64,000 nucleotides of DNA, from contig JBPFEG010000029.1 in assembly GCA_051061015.1 (NCBI GenBank), positions 62,001 to 126,000 on the forward strand, in the 5' to 3' direction. The DNA comes from Methylomicrobium sp051061015. Its GTDB lineage: Bacteria; Pseudomonadota; Gammaproteobacteria; Methylococcales; Methylomonadaceae. This document shows, one piece after another, positions 34,999-42,960 of this stretch (its first letter is position 1; every line of letters begins with the position of its first letter). The position numbers were made by a program, and so were the translations under genes. The notes beneath the pieces were generated by a model that did not search any database, was not told the origin of the DNA, and was given only the letters and a program-made list of their open reading frames with translations.

Positions 34999-36985
34999 GC
35001 CCTGCCTCCCTGATAAGGTGACCGGCCGGTACGCGCTGAACCAGGCTACGCCTTGGCCACATCCAGACCGCCAGCGACAGGCCGGCCGCGGCGGTCATCA
35101 ACAAGGCAAACCAGTTCCAATCCAGCAGCAAGCCGGCGAATCCCAAGGCGCTAAACAGCGCCAAAAATAACGGCGTATAGGTATCCTCCGGCATCTTCAG
35201 GATGATGTCCGGGTGGGCATCGAGCGGCGTCGTGCCAAGGGTTTCTCTCCCCTCCATCAATAAATAACCTTCCTGAAGACTGGAGCGTTCTCCTTCGGCA
35301 TCGAGCCGGTCTTCCCATAACGGATGGCGGCTCGCGACAAACGGAATCACCGCAAAATTATAAGCGGGTGGCGGAGAAGGAACTGCCCACTCCAGGGTTG
35401 GCCCATCCCAGGGATTGACTCCAGCGATAGCGCCGCGCTTCAGGCTGATAACGAAATTGATCAGAAAGATCAAAATGCCGGCCGCAAAGATGAATGAGCC
35501 GATCGAAGTGACCAGATTGATCATATTCCAGCCCATGTTCGGAGCGTAGGTATAGATCCGCCTCGGCATGCCCAAAAGGCCGGCTATATGCATCGGAAAG
35601 AAGCCCAGGTTGAAGCCGATGAACATGACCCAGAAACTCCATTTTCCCCAGGTTTCGTTCATCATGCGACCGAAAAATTTCGGGAACCAGTAATAGATGC
35701 CGCCAACGACCGGAAATACATTGATGCCGAGCAGGACGTAATGCAGATGAGCTACGATGAAATAGGTATCATTCAACTGCAAATCGAGTGGCACCGCCGC
35801 TGTCATGACGCCGGAAAGTCCGCCGATCACAAACAGGAGCACGAAACCCGCAAAAAACAGGAAGGGAGTGCGAAAAACCGGCCGCCCGAGCCAGATCGTC
35901 GCGATCCAGGCAAACACCGCGACCCCGCTCGGGATCGATATCGCCAGGCTGGTGGCTCCGAAAAACGACAGGGCCAGCGTCGGCAGACCAGTGGCGAACA
36001 TGTGATGAATCCAGACGCCGAAGCCCAGCAGCATCGTCGCCATTGTCGACAATGCCACCGCCGCGTACCCCACAAGCGGGCGCCGGCAAAAAGTCGGCAG
36101 CGCGTCGGAAACGATCCCCATCGCGGGAAGCACGACCACATACACCCACGGGTGGCCGAACATCCAGAACAAATGCTGCCACAGCATGGGCTTGCCGCCG
36201 TTGAGCACATCGAAGAAATGCGTGCTCGAGTGCCGGTCCAGCCATAAGAGAAAAAAAGCGAGGCTGACCGAAGGCACCGCGAACACGTTGGCGACCGAAG
36301 CCGTCAGGGTTCCCCAAACCAGAATTGGCACCTTGTCGATCGACATGCCCGGCGCGCGCATTCGGAACAGTGTGACGATGAAGTTGATCGAGCCGACAGT
36401 CGTCGAAATGCCGAGCAGCACCATGCCGAGCGCATAGACGTCGATATTCGGGCCGGTGTTGAATTCCAGGCCGGCGAGCGGCACATAGTTGAACCAGCCG
36501 GCATTCGGGGCTTCCCCCACAGGAAAGCTGGCGTAGAGAAAGATGCCGGCAAACAGGTAAAGCCAATACGAGAGCGCATTGAGCCGGGGAAACGCCATAT
36601 CACGCGAACCCAGCAGCAGCGGCCACAGGTAGTTCGAAAATCCCGACAGCACCGGCAGCGCGTACAGGAAAATCATCGTTACGCCGTGCATCGTGAACAA
36701 TTGATTATACTGATCCGGCGTCAACAGCTTTTGGTCGGGTCCTGCAAGCTGCACCCGCATGATCAACGCTTCAATACCGCCGATCAGCAAAAATCCGAAC
36801 GAGGTGAAAAGATAGCGCAGGCCGATCTCTTTGTGGTCGACGGTGGACAACCAGCCGCGCCAACCGGGCGCCGATTCCCAAAGTTTGAAGAGGCGTCTTT
36901 CCGCAGCCGAGCCGAGCGGGGCGCTGCCGACTTCCGGCACGCGTGCGAGCGTTCGATCGGAGGTGCTTTCGACTGCATCATTCAT
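34991..36985 (-). CDS. ctaD: Cytochrome c oxidase subunit I (divergent A-type, caa3-like)
   Basis: The 664-residue catalytic subunit retains the heme and copper ligands: His100 (TMHG), His278 in GHPWVY with the crosslinking Tyr282, His327-His328 (WIHHMF), and His413/His415 (VAHLHYV). Two proton-channel residues differ. The D-channel Glu of HPEVY is Trp280, and the K-channel Lys of the PTGIK segment is Ala356 (PSGVAVF). The D-channel entry Asp129 and Asn136 remain. A C-terminal extension after about 545 carries two extra helices. The gene sits between subunits II and III in one operon. Confidence 0.93.
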   Translation of the reverse strand: MNDAVESTSDRTLARVPEVGSAPLGSAAERRLFKLWESAPGWRGWLSTVDHKEIGLRYLFTSFGFLLIGGIEALIMRVQLAGPDQKLLTPDQYNQLFTMHGVTMIFLYALPVLSGFSNYLWPLLLGSRDMAFPRLNALSYWLYLFAGIFLYASFPVGEAPNAGWFNYVPLAGLEFNTGPNIDVYALGMVLLGISTTVGSINFIVTLFRMRAPGMSIDKVPILVWGTLTASVANVFAVPSVSLAFFLLWLDRHSSTHFFDVLNGGKPMLWQHLFWMFGHPWVYVVVLPAMGIVSDALPTFCRRPLVGYAAVALSTMATMLLGFGVWIHHMFATGLPTLALSFFGATSLAISIPSGVAVFAWIATIWLGRPVFRTPFLFFAGFVLLFVIGGLSGVMTAAVPLDLQLNDTYFIVAHLHYVLLGINVFPVVGGIYYWFPKFFGRMMNETWGKWSFWVMFIGFNLGFFPMHIAGLLGMPRRIYTYAPNMGWNMINLVTSIGSFIFAAGILIFLINFVISLKRGAIAGVNPWDGPTLEWAVPSPPPAYNFAVIPFVASRHPLWEDRLDAEGERSSLQEGYLLMEGRETLGTTPLDAHPDIILKMPEDTYTPLFLALFSALGFAGLLLDWNWFALLMTAAAGLSLAVWMWPRRSLVQRVPAGHLIREAGHG

Positions 36986-36996
36986 AGACAGCGCTC

Positions 36997-38055
36997 CTAA
37001 TTGAGTGTCGATAAAAATGCCGATAATGCGGTGATTTCGCCGGGCGGCAGCTCAAAACCGGGCATGCGGTTGCCCGGTTTGAGCTTCTGGGCATGGGTAA
37101 TCCATTCGACCTGATGTTCGGGCGTATTGGTCAATAATCCCCCGGCAAGCAGACGGCGGGAATTCAGATGCGTCAAATCGGGGCCATGCGCACCGGCCGC
37201 GTTGATTCCCCGAACCGAATGGCAGCCGGCGCAGTGCTCGATAAACAATTTTTGACCTGCGCCGGCAACAGAAGCAGAAGCCGGCGCTGCGGCCCTTCGT
37301 TGTGATTCTTGCCACGCCTGGAAAGCGGCCGGATTTTGCGCCACAATTTCGAAACCCATATGGGCATGCTGGAGGCCGCAATACTGCACGCACTGCCCGC
37401 GATAGATGCCTTCGGCATCAGCTTCGAGCCATTGCCGATTGGTCTGGCCGGGAATCATTTGCGTTTTGCCGGCCAGCATCGGCGCCCAAAAGGCATGAAT
37501 CACATCCGCGCTTTTCAATTCGACCAGAACAGGCTGGCCGACGGGAATATGGATTTCGTTGGCAGTGACAAAGCGATGTGCAGGCTCGCCATCTTCGTAC
37601 TCGACTTTCCACCACCAGTCATAGCCGGTGACCGTCACGGTCAATGCAGGCGTGCGTGTTGGATTGGCGACCGTATTCAGCGTGACCAGCATATACAGGA
37701 CGAGCGCGAACAAGATGACGGTGGAAATACCGGTTCCGATATAGATCCATCTCATTCCCTCGTTTTCACGGCCAACCACCCGAGGGTCTTCAACAGCCCG
37801 TTTTCGGAACAGGGCGCCCGCCAACAGCAGTGCGACGATCACAAACACCGCAACCATCACGGCCGCGAATACCCATCCCAGATACATTGTGGGCGTAGAG
37901 GCAGGGCCGTAACTGTGGAGAAAATAATTCAGCGGAGCGGCTTCGGTTTCCGTCCCCGCGGCCATTTTCGGCATCCCCGCAGGGGCGATCGAAAAAAAAG
38001 CGCTCCAGGCCACAGCACTGCTTCGATATGCAAACTCTGCACCGTTCATTGGCAT
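36997..38055 (-). CDS. ctaC: Cytochrome c oxidase subunit II with fused cytochrome c domain
   Basis: The 352-residue protein has two membrane helices (about 57-82 and 105-127). Its cupredoxin domain keeps the CuA ligands: His187, Cys222, Cys226, His230 and Met233 (QCVQYCGLQHAHM). A C-terminal cytochrome c domain has the heme motif CAGCH (275-279) and axial Met in NRMPGFEL. This defines a caa3-type oxidase. The N-terminal 30 residues look like an export segment. The start may be 38055 or the Met3 codon. It is the first gene of the operon; inverted repeats lie upstream. Confidence 0.92.
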   Translation of the reverse strand: MPMNGAEFAYRSSAVAWSAFFSIAPAGMPKMAAGTETEAAPLNYFLHSYGPASTPTMYLGWVFAAVMVAVFVIVALLLAGALFRKRAVEDPRVVGRENEGMRWIYIGTGISTVILFALVLYMLVTLNTVANPTRTPALTVTVTGYDWWWKVEYEDGEPAHRFVTANEIHIPVGQPVLVELKSADVIHAFWAPMLAGKTQMIPGQTNRQWLEADAEGIYRGQCVQYCGLQHAHMGFEIVAQNPAAFQAWQESQRRAAAPASASVAGAGQKLFIEHCAGCHSVRGINAAGAHGPDLTHLNSRRLLAGGLLTNTPEHQVEWITHAQKLKPGNRMPGFELPPGEITALSAFLSTLN

Positions 38056-38139
38056 CCATGGAAGTGATGAAGATTTTTAGTAAGGCGACATAGCTGCGCC
38101 TTTCTGTGTCAACTTGCCTCTAAATTCATCAAAATCCCA

Positions 38140-38222
38140 TATTAGACCGCAACAGTTTTAAATATTTCCCGGTAATCGGCTCCGTTGTCGGGTCTAATAT
38201 TTGCAAAGTCTGATTTTAGACT
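38140..38222. promoter_or_regulatory. Nested inverted repeats upstream of the oxidase operon
   Basis: TATTAGACC (38140-38148) pairs perfectly with GGTCTAATA (38191-38199), with inner CAAC and GTTG extending the symmetry. A second small hairpin, AGTCT and AGACT with a 6-base loop (38207-38222), lies next to it. They occupy the spacer between the membrane cytochrome gene's stop and the oxidase operon start. They may be a regulator site, a terminator for the upstream gene, or both. Confidence 0.45.
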
Positions 38223-38231
38223 GGGGAGGTA

Positions 38232-39005
38232 TCAAGCCGAGGGTGTTTGTTTAGGGTAAAACCACATTTGCCAAATGCTGGTCAGGATTTGCATACCCAT
38301 GGAAATCCCCATCAATGCCCCGCTCGCCACGACCACATAGGCGAATTCCGGGAAAGATTTGGTGACGAACCACGACATCACATCGAGCAGCATCGCGACA
38401 AACGGAATCACCACCGCGATCCTTTTGACGATCACATTCATATCGCAAAGCAAAAAAATCTTGCCGATAAAATACAAAATGAACGCAATGCCGAACAGAT
38501 GGATGTGGGACACGCGGATCAGGAAAGGCAGACTCGCTCCGCCGGCGTGGGCAACCTGAGCGACGCCTGCGTAATTGGTCAAATCCGGCAATGAAGGATT
38601 GATCGCCGGCGTATGGCAAGTGATGCAGTCGCGATTCAGGATCGGCGCGATCCGATCATGGTATTCCGATTCTTCGGCGCCGTTTTGTATCCATTGCAGT
38701 ATTACGTCCTTATCGCTCTTATATTTCAGATTCGGCTCCATGATGCCCTTAATTGCCGAACCCAGGCGGGTTTGAGTGTGCGAACCGTGATATGCCACCA
38801 TCACGTCATCGATCGATAGGCCTGCCTTGCCGTCGCGTCCCTGATGCGTGTAATACATATTGGCGAGCGCAACCAGATAGCCGATCCCTACCGTGATCAA
38901 AAAAGCGGTATTCAGGATTCTTTCGCTGACCGAAATATCTCTGAAGCGACGATAAGTCCCGGAGCGTCGATCGCTCTCGGAACGGTAGTGATAAGATTCT
39001 GCCAT
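38232..39005 (-). CDS. Membrane-bound monoheme cytochrome c
   Basis: From the ATG at 39005 the product is about 257 residues. A basic, Arg-rich N-terminus precedes one membrane helix (LNTAFLITVGIGYLVALANM, about 31-50). A periplasmic segment with one heme motif, CITCH (127-131), follows, and then three more helices, the first with RVSHIHLFGIAFILYFIGK. The His pair in that helix could be additional heme ligands. I do not know a named family. It lies between the porin-cytochrome gene (40502) and the caa3 oxidase operon, all on one strand, which suggests an inner-membrane electron carrier linking them. The start is chosen for the MAESYHYRSE N-terminus; the ribosome site is weak. Confidence 0.75.
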   Translation of the reverse strand: MAESYHYRSESDRRSGTYRRFRDISVSERILNTAFLITVGIGYLVALANMYYTHQGRDGKAGLSIDDVMVAYHGSHTQTRLGSAIKGIMEPNLKYKSDKDVILQWIQNGAEESEYHDRIAPILNRDCITCHTPAINPSLPDLTNYAGVAQVAHAGGASLPFLIRVSHIHLFGIAFILYFIGKIFLLCDMNVIVKRIAVVIPFVAMLLDVMSWFVTKSFPEFAYVVVASGALMGISMGMQILTSIWQMWFYPKQTPSA

Positions 39006-39107
39006 TAGTAATCTTCGGATTGAGGGAGGTAATACCTGAAAATAAGCACGACCCCGTTCCGTTGCCAAAAGATCATTCCGACAGCGGAACAGGAGCGAGA
39101 TGCGGGA

Positions 39108-40502
39108 TTAAAAAATCAGCCAGCCGTTCAGGAATAAGGTGTTATTGCTGCTCGCGTTTCTGCCAGAGCCGTCATAGTTATACTGCGCGCCGTCAAATTT
39201 GGTGTAGCCCGTATATTGCAAGGCGAAACGCAAATTCAACCAGGGCGCGAGCGGTGAACCCGATTTGCCGAACGGTACATAATCCAGTTCGGCGATAAAT
39301 CCTTCGCTGTTAGGTTTCCTGGTGATATTGTCCGCATAAAGCAGCGGGTCGTATGAGCCTGTAGTCCGGAAATAGCCCAAATTGACGCTGTAGGTCTGAT
39401 CAAAGGTATAGGAAGCATTCGTATGCAATGAAAACAGTCGATTGTCTACATTCGCCGCATTGCCGAACTGATTGCTTGCTCCCAGCTTCTGATCCTCGCG
39501 GATATAAGACGCCTTGTATTCGAAGATATGTTTCCCGGAGCCCAGGAATTGATAGTTCGCATCGACGCCCAAATCCGAATACTGGTTCATGCCGAAGGTA
39601 GGGTCACGGCCAGGGACGATATTGGCGCGCAAACCGAAGGTTCCCAAAGAAAAATAGTGGCCGTCGAGCTGATGTTGCAGAGCGATACGCCAGTAAGGCG
39701 CGCCGCCGTCGATTTTATCCGCAGTCGCCGATTCCGCGATGCCGACATTGCGCTGAAACTGCGTGGAAAAAGAAGCATAGGCGCCGGCTTCCAGATAAAG
39801 CAGATCATTCCACATCATGTAGGCCGTCGCGCCGCCCGAATTTTGCGCCAAACCGCCTTCGATCAGGGTGGATGCGCCGGGGGTATTGGTCAGTGCTGAT
39901 GAGGTATAAGGATAGCCCCAAACCGGCGTGGTATTCCAGAGGTCCTGAACGGTCGGGCTGTTGTTGAACGACACGCCGTAAACAAAGTCCTTGCCGCCCA
40001 ATTCTGCGCGGTCCGCCAGTCGGATATCGGTATTGTCAAGCTCGAGAATGTCTTCGATGCCGTTATAGGTTAACTGAATAAAGGCGCCCAGCTTGGAGTA
40101 AACCTTGCCCGCATAGAACAGGCTGGCCTCGTCGAAAGAACCGTTATTGTTCGTATTGTAGCCGGGGGCGGGGGGCTCGGACAGTTTGTTGTCGAGATGA
40201 GTGAAAGAACCGACGACCATCGCACTGATCGGCGGCAATTTGGAGTTGAAATCCGACCCGGCGCTCATCGTATAGCCACCCAGTTTGAAATCGCGTCCCA
40301 GCGGAGTCAGATTCGGACCGAACGATTGGGTATGGCAACCTGAACACGATATGCCTGTCTGACGCGAAAAACTGGGCACCGCCAGCGCGTCATTCATCGA
40401 GAATATCGATGTTGTTGTCCACATTAATAATCCCGTCAGAAATACAGATTTCGCTTTTACGAAATTTATTTTTCTACCCGGCAGTCGGAATAGCTGAACC
40501 AT
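39108..40502 (-). CDS. Cyc2-like outer-membrane porin-cytochrome
   Basis: The start at 40502 has GGGAG five bases upstream and gives 464 residues with a signal peptide ending near DALA. The mature N-terminus, VPSFSRQTGISCSGCHTQSF, has a single heme motif (Cys53, Cys56, His57). It is followed at once by LTPLGRDFKLGGY, the pattern seen in fused cytochrome-porins of the Cyc2 type. The remaining 380 residues alternate polar and hydrophobic positions with many Tyr, Asn and Gly and end in aromatic FLNGWLIF, as expected for an outer-membrane beta-barrel. Cyc2 oxidises Fe(II) at the cell surface; the substrate here is not known. Confidence 0.75.
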   Translation of the reverse strand: MVQLFRLPGRKINFVKAKSVFLTGLLMWTTTSIFSMNDALAVPSFSRQTGISCSGCHTQSFGPNLTPLGRDFKLGGYTMSAGSDFNSKLPPISAMVVGSFTHLDNKLSEPPAPGYNTNNNGSFDEASLFYAGKVYSKLGAFIQLTYNGIEDILELDNTDIRLADRAELGGKDFVYGVSFNNSPTVQDLWNTTPVWGYPYTSSALTNTPGASTLIEGGLAQNSGGATAYMMWNDLLYLEAGAYASFSTQFQRNVGIAESATADKIDGGAPYWRIALQHQLDGHYFSLGTFGLRANIVPGRDPTFGMNQYSDLGVDANYQFLGSGKHIFEYKASYIREDQKLGASNQFGNAANVDNRLFSLHTNASYTFDQTYSVNLGYFRTTGSYDPLLYADNITRKPNSEGFIAELDYVPFGKSGSPLAPWLNLRFALQYTGYTKFDGAQYNYDGSGRNASSNNTLFLNGWLIF

Positions 40503-40514
40503 AAAATCTCCCAT

Positions 40515-41290
40515 TTAATTAATCACGCTTCATGACTGATAATATGCGAGAAAACGGAGGTTAAAAAAATCGTGACAATGACCATGGGTTCTAAAAACAT
40601 TCCGGCTGATTGACAAAATCCTGACCTCCCTCATCGCAAAGCGGCACCAATTGTCTAGCAAATAGGCACAGTCCATCATATCGCCGGCGAAGCCACTTTT
40701 TGTCTGTTTGATACGTAGTAAAAAGGATTTAAGCTAGACGAAAGACGAAAGCTGGTCCGATTGGCAAAACAAATCGGTCTGATTAAATAACCACGATTTA
40801 TGCCAACTTTCCTTGCGCTATAGAATCAATATAACTTATTGTTAATATACGTATTTACCCTATAGATAAAAAGGAATTTGAAATAATAAAAGAACAGTGT
40901 TGCGGTTGATATAACCCGGAATAGGTTAAAACAACCGTTAGAGAAAATAATCGCAAGAAAAAATTAGAGAAATGGTCGGGATATATCTAATTGATCAGTT
41001 TAAGATGCATGAAAATATCCGCCCGAGTGTGAGCTGATAAATTGGGAGAAAAAGAAAGTCATTGATAACTCCGGTTTATTACAACCTGCTTAATCAGGTG
41101 ATTTTCAACCGTTCCTTCTTTATATTCTTGCTGGATTCCCCGGCTGATCTCAAGAGAATAGCCATATTACTTGTGTGGCATGGTTAATGCAGATTCTTCA
41201 TGTCGGAAAATTATTTTCGACATTATCTATAAAATCGATAATAGAACTTGAGATCGATACCTTTTATCCACTCATATTCGGGAGTCATTT
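40515..41290. other. Long AT-rich intergenic region
   Basis: About 775 bases have no supported gene. The sequence is visibly AT-rich compared with its neighbours. It should contain the promoter for the porin-cytochrome gene on its left, and it holds a sigma-54-type promoter at 41176-41191 on its right. I found no tRNA, hairpin with T-run or REP element in it. Confidence 0.6.
41176..41191 (+). promoter_or_regulatory. Sigma-54 (-24/-12) promoter
   Basis: TGGCATGGTTAATGCA matches the sigma-54 consensus, with invariant GG and GC exactly 10 bases apart and only one or two departures at the less conserved positions. It points toward the His-rich small protein gene; the expected start site is about 41203, leaving a roughly 88-base leader. 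Confidence 0.65.
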
Positions 41291-41548
41291 ATGTTAAAGA
41301 TCATAAGCGCAATATTCATGGCGACAACCATTTCCTTTTCCTCATTTGCCGCCACCGACCAAGCGGCTGCAAAACATGAAGAAGCGGCCAAAGCCCATGA
41401 AGAAGTGGCCATCCATCATAAAGCGGCCGCCAAACATCACAAGGCCGGTAAACATGCGGAAGCCAAGACACATGCCGAGAAGGCCAGCAAAGCTTCTGAA
41501 GCGGCTCATATGAAAACCAAGGAAGCGGCCGAACATTCTGCAAAATAA
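41291..41548 (+). CDS. Exported His/Ala/Lys-rich small metal-binding-like protein
   Basis: The 85-residue protein has a Sec signal peptide (MLKIISAIFMATTISFSSFA, cleavage near SFAA). The mature 64 residues are almost entirely Ala, His, Lys and Glu in helical heptad-like order, with about 12 His in patterns such as HEEAAKAH, HHKAAAKHHK and HAEAKTHAEK. It resembles in composition the small metal-binding protein (SMBP) of Nitrosomonas and could chelate copper or other metals in the periplasm. GGAG lies six bases before the ATG. A sigma-54 promoter precedes it and a terminator follows. Confidence 0.75.
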   Translation: MLKIISAIFMATTISFSSFAATDQAAAKHEEAAKAHEEVAIHHKAAAKHHKAGKHAEAKTHAEKASKASEAAHMKTKEAAEHSAK

Positions 41549-41555
41549 ACCATGA

Positions 41556-41598
41556 AAATTCCCCCGGCTTCGAATGGTCGAGGACGGGGGATTATTTA
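41556..41598 (+). terminator. Terminator-like hairpin after the His-rich gene
   Basis: AATTCCCCCG and CGGGGGATT form a stem about 18 bases apart, followed by ATTT. It lies 8 bases after the stop at 41548. The remaining roughly 300 bases to the methyltransferase gene hold nothing I can support. Confidence 0.6.
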
Positions 41599-41906
41599 GA
41601 AATACCGGCTTTGTTAGAGATACTGCCCGAGAAGACACCTAAGCAGGTGGGACGGATAGCGTTGCCGGAGCGCCACTTAAGGTTTTTCCCGAGTCGGTAG
41701 ACAACCCGTTCGATTGCATTTTTTGGATTCAGATTTTTCCAGTTATAAATAACTCAACCGGTCATATGCCGGTATTGCCGTTTAACCCGGACAAAAATCC
41801 GAGAGAAAAGCTCTAGCAGCGCCAGTAATGCCTGTCATTCGCTGTAAACCACGGTCCGCGCACCATCTCGATTGATTCTGGATAGTATTAATGTTCTTCA
41901 GCCGGC

Positions 41907-42647
41907 TCAAGCGGGTTTGATCGCGCTGACCAGCGCATTAACGCCCTCCCGAAAATGCACGGAAATATTGTCAAAACCGATTTCGGTCATTATCTCCAGC
42001 GCAGGCTGCAGGCGCATGATATGTTCTTCGGACTCGTCGCTGAACAAATGCACGATCCACTGCTCCAGAAGGTCGGGACGATTCATTTCGCCGAACACCC
42101 GGAAATAGCCCTTGACCTCTTCCTGTGTCGCCTTGAGATGCTCGGCCGCATCGTCGATCGCATAACGGTCGCCATTCACGAAAAGGCCGCCGGGCTTTAG
42201 TACGCGAAGGACTTCTTCCAGCACTCTATGCCGGTAGCCAGACAGGAAATTATGTAGCGTGTAAGCGCTGGCGACGATATCGACCGAGGCGGCCGGTATT
42301 TCCGACAAATGCGACAGCGCATCGTTTTCGAACAGATGCAGTTGCTTTGTTGCCAGCGCCGCAGCCAGATTATTACGCGCCTGGGACAACATCGCGGGCG
42401 CATTATCGACGCTTTCGATAAGCATATCTTCGCGACTGGCCAGCAGGCATGCCGTGGTGATGCCGGTGCCGCAGCCGATTTCCAGTAGATTCAATTGGGC
42501 CGCAGGATAGGGCGGTGTCCAGTTGCCGACAAATTTTCCGACCCTCAGGCTTATTTCCGCTGCGGGCGGGCAAATCCGCGTCAGTATCTCGTACTCCTCC
42601 GCAATCGGCCCTTTAAATAAATGCTCGGCGGTGTGTTCTGAATTCAT
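41907..42647 (-). CDS. Class I SAM-dependent methyltransferase
   Basis: From the ATG at 42647 the protein is about 246 residues. Motif I is LNLLEIGCGTGITTACLLAS, followed by acidic SVDNAPAMLSQA, the motif SVDIVASAYTLHNF and LRVLKPGGLFVNGDRYA, all typical of UbiE/class I methyltransferases. The substrate is unknown. The longer frame to 42740 begins with GTG and has no better ribosome site. No operon partner is apparent; the neighbour to the right is divergent. Confidence 0.8.
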   Translation of the reverse strand: MNSEHTAEHLFKGPIAEEYEILTRICPPAAEISLRVGKFVGNWTPPYPAAQLNLLEIGCGTGITTACLLASREDMLIESVDNAPAMLSQARNNLAAALATKQLHLFENDALSHLSEIPAASVDIVASAYTLHNFLSGYRHRVLEEVLRVLKPGGLFVNGDRYAIDDAAEHLKATQEEVKGYFRVFGEMNRPDLLEQWIVHLFSDESEEHIMRLQPALEIMTEIGFDNISVHFREGVNALVSAIKPA

Positions 42648-42960
42648 GGTTTTAAATCGGTTTGTCTTCAATGATTTATAAAATGTCCCAAAATACTGAG
42701 GGCACTCGGTTTTGTCAAATAAGCGATGTCTATTATGCACTCTTAACGGTCTCTTCCGGCATCCCCCCCAGGCGCATCAAAGAAAACGGCTGAATATTGA
42801 AGCATTGTACAAAGGTATGGTATACAGGAAGGCCGATGACGTATGGGGCTGCCGCTGAAAAAATGAATATGAATATCTTATGTGGGCAGGCGTCGAAGAA
42901 TAATAAATAAATGCCCCAATCCGCTGCACATGAAAGCTCTTTAAAACTGAGGAAATAGTT

